Assembly: GCF_024125445.1 (NCBI RefSeq)
Contig: NZ_JAMXWM010000023.1
Span: 1 to 64,000 of the forward strand
DNA length: 64,000 nucleotides
DNA from: Sporolactobacillus shoreicorticis
Lineage (GTDB): Bacteria > Bacillota > Bacilli > Bacillales > Sporolactobacillaceae
Direction of reading: 5' to 3'
The position numbers were made by a program, and so were the translations under genes. Shown here one piece after another: positions 8,269 to 17,787 of the stretch (position 1 is its first letter; every line of letters starts with the position of its first letter). The notes beneath the pieces are model-generated. The model had not been told where the DNA came from, searched no databases, and saw nothing but the letters and a program-made list of their open reading frames with translations.

Positions 8269-9323
8269 TTGGACACCTGCTGGAGATGATCGACAACTGC
8301 AGAAGCTTCGGCACCGATAATTGTCGGTTCAATCGTCAGCGTATTCATTGCCGTAGTCGGATCTTTCAAGCCGTTTCCGGTCAATATACAGACGATTTTC
8401 GAACCTTTTTTAATTTTTCCTGCGGCAATGTGTTTCATTAAGCCGGCGACAGATGCACAGGAAGCAGGCTCAGCAAAAACGCCTTCAGTTCGAGCGATCA
8501 ACTTGTATGCAGCAATAATCTCTTCGTCGGTTACCGAGTCAATTTCTCCGCCTGACTCTTTCTCAGCAGCGACTGCAAGCTTCCAGCTGGCCGGATTGCC
8601 GATTCGAATCGCGGTCGCAATTGTTTCGGGATTTTCAATGACTTTGTTTTTGACAATTGCTGCGGAACCTTCTGCTTCGAATCCGTGAATTTCCGGAGCG
8701 GCAATCTGTTTCTTGTCACGCAGTTCTTTAAAGCCTTTCCAGTATGCAGAGATATTTCCGGCATTACCGACAGGGATACAGAGCACGTCCGGAGCGCCGT
8801 CCAATTGATCAACAATTTCGTAAGCGCCCGTCTTCTGTCCCTCAAGTCGAAACGGATTAATCGAGTTGACAATGGTAAAATCAGAGTGAGCACCCGTATA
8901 ACGTACGATATCCAATGCTTGATCAAAATTTCCGTTGACTTCAAAGATCTTTGCGCCGTACATGACGGATTGTGCGAGTTTGCCTAAAGCAATTTTGCCT
9001 TTAGGAATAACAATGATGCAGTCCATTCCTGCGCGCGCACTGTAGGCGGCAGCAGATGCCGATGTGTTTCCTGTCGAGGCACAGATGACACCTGTGCTTC
9101 CGCTTTCCTTTGCCTTTGCAACGGCGAGAAACATGCCTCGGTCTTTAAAACTTCCTGTTGGGTTTAGACCTTCGAATTTTCCATAAATTTCGCAGCCTAA
9201 TTGCTCAGACAGTTTTTCAAGTGGAATAAGCGGTGTGTTTCCTTCAAGCAAAGTCAATCGAGGTGTTTTATCCGTAACCGGCAAAACATCCTTATACGTT
9301 TCCATTAAACCTTTCCAAACCAT
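8265..9323 (-). CDS. thrC: Threonine synthase
   Basis: PLP enzyme converting O-phosphohomoserine to threonine. Motifs: [11 protein letters not shown], the PLP lysine in GSFKDRG (K60), [17 protein letters not shown] and the phosphate-binding CIPVGNAGN. With the ATG at 9323 it has 352 residues, starting MVWKGL as relatives do. A GTG at 9344 would add 7 residues but would place the ribosome binding site AAAGGGG inside the gene, so I reject it. The start lies 4 bases after the hom stop. Confidence 0.95.
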   Translation of the reverse strand: MVWKGLMETYKDVLPVTDKTPRLTLLEGNTPLIPLEKLSEQLGCEIYGKFEGLNPTGSFKDRGMFLAVAKAKESGSTGVICASTGNTSASAAAYSARAGMDCIIVIPKGKIALGKLAQSVMYGAKIFEVNGNFDQALDIVRYTGAHSDFTIVNSINPFRLEGQKTGAYEIVDQLDGAPDVLCIPVGNAGNISAYWKGFKELRDKKQIAAPEIHGFEAEGSAAIVKNKVIENPETIATAIRIGNPASWKLAVAAEKESGGEIDSVTDEEIIAAYKLIARTEGVFAEPASCASVAGLMKHIAAGKIKKGSKIVCILTGNGLKDPTTAMNTLTIEPTIIGAEASAVVDHLQQVSK

Positions 9324-9327
9324 GATT

Positions 9328-10614
9328 TTAACCCCTTTCAACACGGAAATATTTAGCGTTCACAATAACATCCAACTGTTTCAGCATATCAAATGATTTT
9401 TCAAAAAGTACTTTGTTTGTGACGTGAGTGACAAGAGCAACTTCTGCAACATCACGCCCCGGAATCGGTTCCTGATAAAGCTTTTCGAGGTTGATCTGCT
9501 GCTCCCTAAAAAGATCAGTCAGCTTTGAGAATGAACCGGGTTCGTCTTTCATATGCATGCGAACAAAGAATTGACTCTCAACAAGATTATCTTTGCGGGC
9601 GTGCAATTCTTTTTTCGGTAAAAAAATATGATTACCGGTAACGCCAAGCGAGATATTGCGGACAACTGAAAGAAGATCCGAAACTACTGATACCGCGGTC
9701 GGTCCTTCGCCCGCTCCGGCCCCATAATACATGGTTTCGCCGAGAGCGGAACTATAAACGTAGATCGCATTGTTTTCATTCTCTACTGCGGCGAGCGGAT
9801 GGCCGTCCGGAAGAAGCGTCGGTTCGACGCGTACATCAATATCGCCGTTATTGACTTCGGAGATGCCGACCAACTTAATCGTATACCCTAGCCTTTTAGC
9901 AAAAACAATATCTTCACGCGTCACATCAGTGATCCCTTTAATTTTCACATCGTCCAGTTTCACAGGAATAGAATAGGCGAGATGACTTAAAATGACCATT
10001 TTTCGAGCAGCATCCAGGCCCTCAACATCCGAAGTCGGATCCGCTTCGGCAAACCCCAGCTTTTGGGCAGATGCGAGCGCTTTTTCATAGGACAGGCCGT
10101 CCCCGCTCATTTTGCTCAAAATATAGTTGGTCGTCCCGTTTACAATTCCGATCAATTTCTGAATACGATCAGCTGCCAGACCGTCGGTCAGTGTCCTTAA
10201 AATAGGAATGCCGCCGGCAACACTCGCTTCGTAATAAAGATCGCAATGATTCGCTTTTGCTTCTAAGAGTAATTCTTCCCCGTAAGAAGCCATAAGATCT
10301 TTATTGGCAGTAATGACGTTTTTCTTATTTTTAAGCGCTCGCAGAATATATTGATACGTTTGATCTACGCCGCCAATCAATTCAATAATTACATTTATTT
10401 CTGGATGGTCAAGAATTTCATAGACATCTGTGGTTAAGTTTCGGTTATCGATGAGCACTTTTCTCGGCCTGTTTTTGTTTCGAACGAGTACTTTTTCCAG
10501 ATGAATTTCGCAACCTGTGCGTTTTTCAAGCCGTTCTTTGTCTTTGGTAAGCAATCTGACAACGCCCGTTCCGACTGTTCCGAATCCAAGCAAGCCTACG
10601 GACACCTTCTTCAA
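9328..10614 (-). CDS. hom: Homoserine dehydrogenase
   Basis: Reduces aspartate semialdehyde to homoserine with NAD(P)H, the branch point to Thr and Met. The 428-residue protein has the Rossmann motif GFGTVGTGV (residues 10-18), the catalytic domain with [11 protein letters not shown] and [12 protein letters not shown], and a C-terminal ACT domain (about 350-428) typical of threonine-inhibited forms. The start codon is TTG, 9 bases after GAGGAG. It is the first gene of the threonine operon. Confidence 0.95.
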   Translation of the reverse strand: MKKVSVGLLGFGTVGTGVVRLLTKDKERLEKRTGCEIHLEKVLVRNKNRPRKVLIDNRNLTTDVYEILDHPEINVIIELIGGVDQTYQYILRALKNKKNVITANKDLMASYGEELLLEAKANHCDLYYEASVAGGIPILRTLTDGLAADRIQKLIGIVNGTTNYILSKMSGDGLSYEKALASAQKLGFAEADPTSDVEGLDAARKMVILSHLAYSIPVKLDDVKIKGITDVTREDIVFAKRLGYTIKLVGISEVNNGDIDVRVEPTLLPDGHPLAAVENENNAIYVYSSALGETMYYGAGAGEGPTAVSVVSDLLSVVRNISLGVTGNHIFLPKKELHARKDNLVESQFFVRMHMKDEPGSFSKLTDLFREQQINLEKLYQEPIPGRDVAEVALVTHVTNKVLFEKSFDMLKQLDVIVNAKYFRVERG

Positions 10615-10750
10615 TTCTCATCACTCCTCATATGCACACGCGGCTAATGTGCTCACGTGATCACAGATTAAGGCGCAGGCAGCATGTTAACGAAACTGTC
10701 CGCACTTTTCTATTTTTCAGTAAAATAACGTACAACGTTATGTATCTTGC

Positions 10751-10779
10751 ATTATAACCCGAAGCTTGAGCAACAACAA
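10751..10779 (-). promoter_or_regulatory. Sigma-A promoter of hom-thrC-thrB
   Basis: The minus strand reads TTGTTG-N17-TATAAT, leaving a leader of about 130 bases before hom. No T-box or other riboswitch is visible in that leader. Confidence 0.65.
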
Positions 10780-10895
10780 GACAATTTTTCTTGGCAATTG
10801 TGTCTGCCCGAGCTGAGAAAACGTCATGAGTTTTCGCCGCCCGCTAATTAGAAAAGGGTTATGAGCGAAAACGATTGAAAAATATAGTTATGGGG

Positions 10896-10924
10896 TTGAC
10901 CGTCAGTGAAAAATACGTTACGAT
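10896..10924 (+). promoter_or_regulatory. Sigma-A promoter of a T-box leader
   Basis: TTGACC-N17-TACGAT is followed about 30 bases later by the T-box stem I, so transcription should start near 10931. Confidence 0.75.
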
Positions 10925-10954
10925 AAATGCCAATCGTCAATCGTTTAATAAATT

Positions 10955-11236
10955 AAAGTGTTGATAGGGACTTGTCATGTGAGAAAGGTTTGTAGAGAAT
11001 CGGGAATGGTGAAAACCCGGTAGCCGGCACATGAACATACCACCCTTGAGTGTCTGTCTGAAAACATTAGGACAGAACGAGTGCCGGTCACTTGTTACAA
11101 AAATGACTGATCTCAAGCTTGAGGATACAGTTACCGAGCCAATATTTGTGAAAACATTGGGAAGCCGGGTGGAACGTGAAAAGCCAAACCTTTTCGCCCC
11201 TGCACATTTATTTGTGCGGGACGAAAAGGTTTTTTG
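10955..11236 (+). promoter_or_regulatory. T-box leader of an orphan gene
   Basis: Stem I features are present: AGAGA box, then CGGG-AATGGTGAAAA-CCCG as apical hairpin. The T-box sequence is GGGTGGAACGTGA (11167-11179), followed by a regulated terminator. The specifier loop probably lies in CACATGAACATACC, but several codons (ATG, AAC, ACC, GAA) are possible and I could not settle the amino acid. This is clearly a second, independent T-box, on the opposite strand from the serine one. Confidence 0.88.
11186..11236 (+). terminator. T-box attenuator terminator
   Basis: AACCTTTTCG-CCC-TGCACA and TGTGC-GGG-CGAAAAGGTT form a long stem with a TTTATT loop, followed by TTTTTTGTTTTTT. It stands directly after the T-box sequence. 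Confidence 0.9.
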
Positions 11237-11305
11237 TTTTTTAATGATAGTAGCAATCAAATGGCAGATATGTGTGATACATAGGTGAAATGAGGGTGAG
11301 CGAGA

Positions 11306-11821
11306 ATGGAACAGAACATGAACGTCGAATTAACGAATCAGGATGAGCTGTATGATTATCTTTCAAATGCGCTGGGAGGCAGGGATCGTTACACAAAAAA
11401 GGTCTGCGTGACGCGTCATGCAGATACAACCGCTGTCACATATGAGCTTGCAAAGACAAAGGCAGCAAGCAGTGCTCATGAATTAAAACAAACCGACCCG
11501 CAAAGTGATTGCGAACTCGTGACGATATGTCTGTTGCTCTCATCAGAAGCGGATGCTTGCCATGTCAGCCATTTGATCTCAAAGTATCAAGCTACGTTCA
11601 CTGACATCAGAGATTCAACATACATTGTGACGGCTGTCGCATCTGCGAGACAGATTGATGCGTTAATCAGCGCCCTTCTTCCTCATGGGGTGACGGCTAT
11701 GTCCCGAACAGGCATTGGACAAGACAATGCTGATCCTTATCTTGTAAAAAATAAACGATTAGAGAAAAACAAAGCTCGATCAGTACCGGCCGCTGATCAT
11801 TTATTTATTCTTTCTTTTTAG
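11306..11821 (+). CDS. Unrecognised 171-residue protein under T-box control
   Basis: No family recognised. The middle (about residues 72-138: ELVTICLLLSSEADACHVSH through LLPHGVTAMSRTGI) alternates hydrophobic strands and helices in a way reminiscent of an ACT-type ligand-binding domain (compare small regulatory subunits such as IlvN), but this is only pattern resemblance. The C-terminus is basic (KNKRLEKNK). No signal peptide or membrane segment. It is the only gene behind the T-box at 10955-11236, so its level should rise when one tRNA is uncharged; an amino-acid-sensing or metabolic regulatory role is inferred. It converges on the SWIM-finger gene, overlapping its 3' end by 17 bases. Confidence 0.7.
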   Translation: MEQNMNVELTNQDELYDYLSNALGGRDRYTKKVCVTRHADTTAVTYELAKTKAASSAHELKQTDPQSDCELVTICLLLSSEADACHVSHLISKYQATFTDIRDSTYIVTAVASARQIDALISALLPHGVTAMSRTGIGQDNADPYLVKNKRLEKNKARSVPAADHLFILSF

Positions 11822-12359
11822 CTGTCTGCGCCATAAGGGTCTTAACAATTTCTGCGGCACTGTTTTGAAGATCTGGGCGCATGCTCAGTCTGCTCGTATC
11901 AAAACGTTGATAGCTCGGCGTTTCCTTCGCTGCCCGCTTCTTTAAGGCTGCGATCAGGTTGCGGTAGGCGGGACTGTCTCCCTGATCGATCGCTGATTCA
12001 ACTTTATCGACTTCATTTGTCTTATCGAGGCGCATGATCCAATAAATAATTGCAGCCGTTATGTGTTCGCAAAATGGAGCAGTTGACGTGCAGCCGCAAT
12101 GTGCGGTCATTGTGCCGATATTTGTGGGAAAAGTCGCTTCGGATTGCTCGACATTCCAGTAAATGTCGATCTGAAAAAAAGTGCTGTGGATGTCTTCGAC
12201 ACTAGCGTGCAATCCTTGATTCGACGCATGATAATCCCATACTCGATGCTTGTCGTACAGCATTAGACCCCGTTCGAATGCATTTTGCTGCGTTTTTGCC
12301 GCATAATCAGCAAGCCATCCGGCCAGTCTGGCATTGCGAAACATAAGTCTGCGCACCAT
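11805..12359 (-). CDS. SWIM zinc-finger protein (YwqB-like)
   Basis: The 184-residue protein has one clear SWIM zinc-finger motif, CxC-x6-CxH (C88, C90, C97, H99, in HCGCTSTAPFCEH). SWIM fingers bind DNA or proteins and often travel with SNF2 helicases. Its ATG overlaps the SNF2 stop (TAATG), so the two are translationally coupled, as in the ywqB/ywqA pair of B. subtilis as I recall it. The remainder is helical with no other motif. The 3' end runs 17 bases into the convergent T-box-controlled gene. Confidence 0.8.
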   Translation of the reverse strand: MVRRLMFRNARLAGWLADYAAKTQQNAFERGLMLYDKHRVWDYHASNQGLHASVEDIHSTFFQIDIYWNVEQSEATFPTNIGTMTAHCGCTSTAPFCEHITAAIIYWIMRLDKTNEVDKVESAIDQGDSPAYRNLIAALKKRAAKETPSYQRFDTSRLSMRPDLQNSAAEIVKTLMAQTAKKKE

Positions 12360-15300
12360 TACACCACTCCTTCATGTAATTGAATCAGATTTAACAGTTC
12401 CTGATCGCTCATTTCTGTCAGCCACGACTCTCCGCCACTGAGAATCTGTTTCTGCAGGCTTTTTTTTCGTTCAATCAGCCGGTCGATTCTCTCTTCAAGT
12501 GTTCCTTCGCAAATCAGTTTATAGACATAGACGTTGTGTTCTTGACCAATCCGGTAGGCTCTGTCAGTAGCCTGTTCTTCGACAGCCGGATTCCACCAGC
12601 GGTCATAGTGGATCACGTATCCTGCCTCTGTCAAATTAATTCCCACCCCGCCGGCCTTAAGTGAAAGGATGAAAAGTGTTTTCTTATGATTAGGACTCTG
12701 AAATTTGTCGATCATTTTCTGACGCTGTTCGGCATTTAAGGCACCGTTAAGAAAGAAAACAGCAGCGTCCGGATATTTTCGCTGCACTTCTTCAAGCAAA
12801 AGTTTTCCCATTTTTACATATTGCGTAAAAAGAAGAACCTTCTCATCTTGTTCAAATAGAGGATCAAGTATTTGAAACAATAGATCAAGTTTACCGGACG
12901 ACCAGTCACCGGCCGCGGATGGATCGCTAACTAATGAAGGATGATCGCAAACTTGCTTCAGTTTGGTCAATGTCGACAAGATCAGTCCTTTTCTCTGAAT
13001 CCCGCCTGTCTCCGCAACGTTTTTCTTCAACCTGTTTACTATGGATTGATAAAGGGACGCTTGATTTTTGGTTAAGTTGCAGATTCGTGTTGCTTCCACC
13101 TTTTCGGGTAGGTCACGAATAATTTTCTTATCAGTTTTCTCACGACGCAGGAGAAAGGGGCGAATCATTTGTGTGAGCTGGCGCGCTTTGGAACGGTTAT
13201 TCTTTTTCTCAATCGGATGAATAAACTGCGCGCGAAAACGTTCAAGTGATCCGAGGTAGCCCGGATTCAAAAAATTCATGATCGACCAGAGTTCCTCAAG
13301 GCGATTTTCAATCGGCGTACCAGTCAATACAAGACGATGCGCGGTCTTAATCGGGCGAAGTGCCCGTGTTTTCTGTGCCCGCGGATTTTTGATTGCCTGT
13401 GCTTCATCAAGAATGACACAACTCCAATTGTAGGCCAGCATTTCGCCTGCTTCTTTTGTGTAGATGGCATAGCTGGTCACGATGACATCGCAGGCACGAA
13501 GACGCTCATGGAACGCTTTTCCGCGCAACCGGTTCGTACCATGATGAATATACAGATCAAGCTGAGGGGAAAATGCTGCGCATTCATGATTCCAGTTTGC
13601 AACCAGCGAAGTCGGACAAATAATCAAGGCAGGTCCTTTTGGGTGTGTGGAATCGGACGGTGCCTCTTCGGGATGCTGTTTGCAATAATCGAGATAGGCG
13701 ATCGCTTGAACCGTTTTGCCCAGTCCCATATCATCGGCGAGACAGCCACCGACATGCTGACGGCGTAAATTAACAAGCCATGTATAGCCTCGTTTCTGGT
13801 ACGAACGTAGACTGCCGACAAATGTATCAGGCACTGGGACGCTGCGAGAAGGCTTCTTTAATAATTGACTCAGATAATTGCCGATTTCAGAATCAATATT
13901 CATTTTGATTCTGCCATTTCGTTTGCGTCGTCGTGTTGCTTCGATTTTTATTGCTGCAGAAACACTCGGTTTCGTATCAAATAAGCTGAGTGCATCTTCC
14001 ATCTCTTCGTAAGCCTTCATCATTTGATGAACAGGCAAATGAATCCACTGATTTCCTTGATGGATAAACGGCTGATTGGCACGGACCAGTTGCCTGAATT
14101 TTTCAGTGCTTAGTTGAATATCTCCGATTGCAATGCGCCAATCATAAGTAATTAACGAATCCAAGCTGAAAAGTGATGTTTCGCTTCCGCTTTTTTTCTG
14201 ATGAATGTCCAAATCAACAGTTACTGACGGAGCATCTTGAATCGCGACATTTTCAGGAAAGACGACAAGAATAGAAGCATCTGCAAGGATATCCTCATAC
14301 TGATAGAGATCTGAGAGTTCATGTATTGACAGGCAACCGTCGGAGACTCCTTTGAACAATGAAACAATTGATTCCGGTATTTGCCCTTTAATTAGATTCA
14401 AGCGTTTAGATAACCAGTTTTCCTGGCTGAGAGAAGCCGGAATGGCAACCTCTTCAGGCGAACGCTCTGCACGTCTGCCATTTTGCCAGCCGCAAATTTT
14501 GATTGTATAGTCCCAAATGGACGATACAGAAAACAAGTCATCTGCATTTGCAGGTTTAAGAATAAGGTTTGCTTCTTCGGGAACAAAATAGGCTTCCATT
14601 TGTTCGCGTTTATAGTTCAACAATGCCTGTGCCCATGAATCGGATTGTGCGGATGCAACCGGGCGAACCCAGCCGGCCAGTTCAAATTCTAATTGATCCA
14701 TCTGTTCAATCTGTTGCGGGTCATGAAGAACCATCCATGGTTTGTCTGTTCCGATAAGAGGATTACCGTTTTCAATCTGATTCAGGAATGCATCATGATC
14801 TATTTTCTTTAATTCGATTGGCTGATTTAATGTTGCTTTCTGAGCGGAACGAATCATGGTATTCAACCAGTAAATGACAACTAGGTAGACCCATTGCTGT
14901 ACTCTTTGGTCCTGCAGTTCATCTATTGAAAAGGCGAGACGCGGCAGTCGGCTCAGCCAGTCGGCAAACAAACCGCTTTCAGCGAGAACGCGTGCATCGG
15001 GTATCCAATGACAGAAATAGCATTGTTCCTCTTTTCCGCGTTTCAAATGATAGAAAAAGGGATAAAAAAGTCCGTTTTCTAATAAACTGTCTACAGCTTC
15101 TGATAGTTGACGAAACCACTGTACTGTGAGTCCAGGGAAAATACCTAGTTGATCTTCCCGGATAGCCCCGTCGTGAATCAAGCGGAAGACTCCGGCCATC
15201 GGCATAATGACCCCGTCAACGTCAGCGTCACTTTTATCATCAATAAACTTCGCTCTGTAAGGGAAAAAAGGATATGCAGATGTTTCGCTCAGCCATCCGG

Positions 15301-15430
15301 GAACCTGCTTCTTGTCTGCAGAACGGCTCGGAAAAGGCAGGACTTCGCCGTTTATGTCGGTAAACCAGAGAAAAAAATTCCATGAATTTTCAATATGAGG
15401 AATAAAAGTCATTTGAAGAAATCGATCCAT
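12359..15430 (-). CDS. SNF2-family DNA helicase/translocase (YwqA-like)
   Basis: A 1023-residue SWI2/SNF2 ATPase. The N-terminal half (to about residue 530) is a SNF2-associated region with little motif content. The motor follows: Walker A DDMGLGKTVQA near 565, CPTSLVANW, DEAQAIKN (DExx box) near 675, VLTGTPIENRLEELWSIMNFL, and the second RecA lobe with LFTQYVKMG, SLKAGGVGINLTEA and DRAYRIGQ near 960. Such bacterial proteins move on double-stranded DNA and are linked to transcription recycling or repair; the exact role here is unknown. AAGGGGAT precedes the ATG by about 10 bases. It forms a two-gene unit with the SWIM protein. Confidence 0.9.
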   Translation of the reverse strand: MDRFLQMTFIPHIENSWNFFLWFTDINGEVLPFPSRSADKKQVPGWLSETSAYPFFPYRAKFIDDKSDADVDGVIMPMAGVFRLIHDGAIREDQLGIFPGLTVQWFRQLSEAVDSLLENGLFYPFFYHLKRGKEEQCYFCHWIPDARVLAESGLFADWLSRLPRLAFSIDELQDQRVQQWVYLVVIYWLNTMIRSAQKATLNQPIELKKIDHDAFLNQIENGNPLIGTDKPWMVLHDPQQIEQMDQLEFELAGWVRPVASAQSDSWAQALLNYKREQMEAYFVPEEANLILKPANADDLFSVSSIWDYTIKICGWQNGRRAERSPEEVAIPASLSQENWLSKRLNLIKGQIPESIVSLFKGVSDGCLSIHELSDLYQYEDILADASILVVFPENVAIQDAPSVTVDLDIHQKKSGSETSLFSLDSLITYDWRIAIGDIQLSTEKFRQLVRANQPFIHQGNQWIHLPVHQMMKAYEEMEDALSLFDTKPSVSAAIKIEATRRRKRNGRIKMNIDSEIGNYLSQLLKKPSRSVPVPDTFVGSLRSYQKRGYTWLVNLRRQHVGGCLADDMGLGKTVQAIAYLDYCKQHPEEAPSDSTHPKGPALIICPTSLVANWNHECAAFSPQLDLYIHHGTNRLRGKAFHERLRACDVIVTSYAIYTKEAGEMLAYNWSCVILDEAQAIKNPRAQKTRALRPIKTAHRLVLTGTPIENRLEELWSIMNFLNPGYLGSLERFRAQFIHPIEKKNNRSKARQLTQMIRPFLLRREKTDKKIIRDLPEKVEATRICNLTKNQASLYQSIVNRLKKNVAETGGIQRKGLILSTLTKLKQVCDHPSLVSDPSAAGDWSSGKLDLLFQILDPLFEQDEKVLLFTQYVKMGKLLLEEVQRKYPDAAVFFLNGALNAEQRQKMIDKFQSPNHKKTLFILSLKAGGVGINLTEAGYVIHYDRWWNPAVEEQATDRAYRIGQEHNVYVYKLICEGTLEERIDRLIERKKSLQKQILSGGESWLTEMSDQELLNLIQLHEGVV

Positions 15431-15953
15431 TAAATAAGATCCCCTTAAAAAATAGGTAATGTTAAACGATCATGTTCTTTAATGGCTCATCAAACCGGCA
15501 AATGAACAATTAATAAATCGTACGAACAACAAAATCTTTTAACAAAGCCAAAAAGTAAAAATTGAAAATCAAGTTCCGTTATTATTTATATAGAAACAAC
15601 CGGTCACAGATTCAATGATCTGCCCAGTTAATAGTTGCGTTTGTGTAAAATTACTATCCTATAAGTGTATCATAGCGATCATTAAGAAGATACTTCAATT
15701 TCTGACAATCAGATGATGCGATGGATAAGCGCATGCATTTTTATTGTATTCTTGTTATGATGAACAGAGGGAATATTTGAGCACTGTATCACAGTATGGC
15801 ACAGATTATGATGAAACTATACGTGTGAGACTTATAATATTGTTAGCGCTCACATTTTCTGTGTGTGCAGATTTGCGATTGATTGCATTTGTTTTTGTTT
15901 AAGAATACATGAGAACGAAGTCTCGAAGCCAGAAGGTAAAGGCGGGTTGACAA
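15431..15953. other. Intergenic region with repeat copy and a LacI-type palindrome
   Basis: A 523-bp non-coding stretch between divergent SNF2 and lipM. It holds one copy of a dispersed repeat (15481-15550), a TATAAT near 15833 without a good -35, and TGTTAGC-GCTCACA at 15841-15854, a near-perfect palindrome of the LacI/cre type just downstream of that TATAAT. No coding frame is convincing. Confidence 0.5.
15481..15550. repeat. Dispersed intergenic repeat, family B copy 1
   Basis: Shares AATGGCTCA, ATnAAT and the block GAACAACAAAAT-CTTTTAACAAAGCCA with 29125-29197, in the same order and nearly the same spacing (43 versus 46 bases from first to last block). Confidence 0.55.
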
Positions 15954-16775
15954 ATGAAAGAGAAAGAGTGGTATTTTATTGATTCAGGTATTCATTCGCC
16001 GGTATATAACATGGCCCTTGATGAATATCTGCTTGAATGCGGAGCAAAGGGACGGAGACAGCCGGTGCTTCGTTTCTATGGATGGAATCCGCCGGGTCTG
16101 TCCATCGGTTATTTTCAAAAGACTGCCGGAAAAATTGATTGGGAAGGAACAAAAGCGCATCAAGTTACCTGTGTACGCCGTTTGACTGGCGGACGCGCCG
16201 TGCTCCATCATGACGAACTCACCTATAGCGTCGTTATTCCCGAAGATGATCCGGATATGCCGCATTCGATTGTCGGCGCATACAGAGTTTTATCCAAAGG
16301 ATTGCTTGAAGGTTTTCGAGCAATGGGATTAAGCGCGGATCTTGCTATTCCGAGCGCAAAGCCGGGAAGTGCCCACTCACCGGTATGCTTTGAGGAAGCG
16401 TCCTGGTATGAACTGGTCGTTGAAGGACGGAAAGCTGCAGGAAGTGCACAAACAAGACAGAAGGGAATGATCCTGCAGCATGGATCAATTCCGATTTCAG
16501 TTGATGAAGACGAACTCTTTGATTGTTTTTATTACGCAAACACTAAACTGAAGGAGCGGGCAAAGCGTGCCTTTTCCGGCAAAGCGGTTGCACTTGAGGA
16601 TCTGCTTGGGCGCAAAGTCGATCTGGCGGAAGTCAAGAAGGCCTTCTATCACGGCTTTGAAAAAGGATTGGATATCCAGCTTCAACCACTGATACTGACT
16701 GAGAAGGATGTAAGAAACGTCTTGGCTTTGGCAGAACAAAAGTATGAAACAGATCAATGGAACAAATCCAGATGA
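15954..16775 (+). CDS. lipM: Octanoyltransferase LipM
   Basis: Transfers octanoate from acyl carrier protein to a lipoyl domain, classically GcvH, starting lipoate synthesis in Bacillus. The 273-residue protein belongs to the biotin/lipoyl ligase fold: WYFIDSG, NMALDE near residue 20, RFYGWNPPGLSIGYFQ, VRRLTGGRAVLHHDELTYSV, then CFEEASWYELVVEGRKAAGS with the expected nucleophile C145. The RRLTGGRAVLH block and the cysteine fit LipM rather than LplA. It forms an operon with lipA 37 bases downstream. Its probable acceptor GcvH is at 39264 in the same window. Confidence 0.92.
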   Translation: MKEKEWYFIDSGIHSPVYNMALDEYLLECGAKGRRQPVLRFYGWNPPGLSIGYFQKTAGKIDWEGTKAHQVTCVRRLTGGRAVLHHDELTYSVVIPEDDPDMPHSIVGAYRVLSKGLLEGFRAMGLSADLAIPSAKPGSAHSPVCFEEASWYELVVEGRKAAGSAQTRQKGMILQHGSIPISVDEDELFDCFYYANTKLKERAKRAFSGKAVALEDLLGRKVDLAEVKKAFYHGFEKGLDIQLQPLILTEKDVRNVLALAEQKYETDQWNKSR

Positions 16776-16812
16776 TTGAAAATCAGTTATTGAAAAATGA
16801 GGAGGAATTAGT

Positions 16813-17745
16813 ATGGAGAAGCGCAGATCCTATTTGAGGAAACCGGATTGGCTTAAGATACGAATCAATACGAATCAGGATTATCGCGGTATTAAACATT
16901 TGATGAGGGAGGAGAGCCTGCACACAGTATGTGAGGAAGCAAAATGCCCGAATATTCATGAATGCTGGGCAACTCGCCGGACTGCGACGTTTATGATCCT
17001 AGGTGACGTATGTACGAGAGGATGCCGTTTTTGTGCAGTCAAGACCGGAAGACCGACCGAATTGGATCTGCGCGAGCCTGAACGTGTCGCAGATTCAGTG
17101 TGCAGAATGCGTCTGCGCCATGTTGTTGTGACCGCAGTCGCTCGAGATGATCTCAAGGATGGCGGAGCATTTGTTTTCGCAGAAACCATTCGCGCGATCC
17201 GAAGAAAAGCACCTTATTGCACCATTGAAGTATTGCCTTCAGACATGAAGGGCGATGATGAAAGTATTCTGACTCTGATGGATGCGAAGCCGGATATTTT
17301 CGATCATAATATTGAAACCGTTCGTAGACTTACGAAACGAGTTCGTGCAATCGCCACCTATGATCGATCACTTGCCGTTCTCAAACGGGTGAAGGAACTG
17401 AGTCCCAATACACCTGTAAAATCAAGCATTATGGTTGGCCTCGGTGAAACAAAAGAAGAAATTCTTGAAGCAATGGATGATTTGCTTGCCAATCATGTAG
17501 ATATCATGGTGATCGGTCAATATTTGCAGCCGACTCGAAAGCATTTGGACGTCATTCGCTATTATACACCGGAAGAATTCGACGAGCTTAAGCACATTGC
17601 ACTCGCAAAAGGCTTCAAGCACTGTGAGGCAGGACCCCTAGCCCGTTCATCCTACCATGCCGATGAACAGGTTGGGGAAGATTCGCGCCGCCGTCATGAC
17701 GAACTGATTCGTCAAACTGAAAAAGAAACGGGAGCTGAATCATGA
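16813..17745 (+). CDS. lipA: Lipoyl synthase
   Basis: Radical-SAM enzyme inserting two sulfurs into the octanoyl group. The 310-residue protein shows both clusters: the auxiliary 4Fe-4S motif [12 protein letters not shown] near residues 38-49 and the radical-SAM motif CTRGCRFC near 64-71. VEVLPSD-type and NIETVRRL segments follow, and the C-terminal end has [13 protein letters not shown] with the serine that ligates the auxiliary cluster. GAGGAATTAGT precedes the ATG. Second gene of lipM-lipA, followed by a strong terminator. It depends on the Suf machinery for its clusters. Confidence 0.95.
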   Translation: MEKRRSYLRKPDWLKIRINTNQDYRGIKHLMREESLHTVCEEAKCPNIHECWATRRTATFMILGDVCTRGCRFCAVKTGRPTELDLREPERVADSVCRMRLRHVVVTAVARDDLKDGGAFVFAETIRAIRRKAPYCTIEVLPSDMKGDDESILTLMDAKPDIFDHNIETVRRLTKRVRAIATYDRSLAVLKRVKELSPNTPVKSSIMVGLGETKEEILEAMDDLLANHVDIMVIGQYLQPTRKHLDVIRYYTPEEFDELKHIALAKGFKHCEAGPLARSSYHADEQVGEDSRRRHDELIRQTEKETGAES

Positions 17746-17750
17746 ATGTT

Positions 17751-17787
17751 AAAAGGCCGCGTCTCCCTATCACAGATGCGGCCTTTT
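17751..17787. terminator. Bidirectional terminator between lipA and gltC
   Basis: AAAAGGCCGC and GCGGCCTTTT form a perfect 10-bp stem with flanking A and T runs, so it can stop both the lipA (+) and gltC (-) transcripts. Confidence 0.9.
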
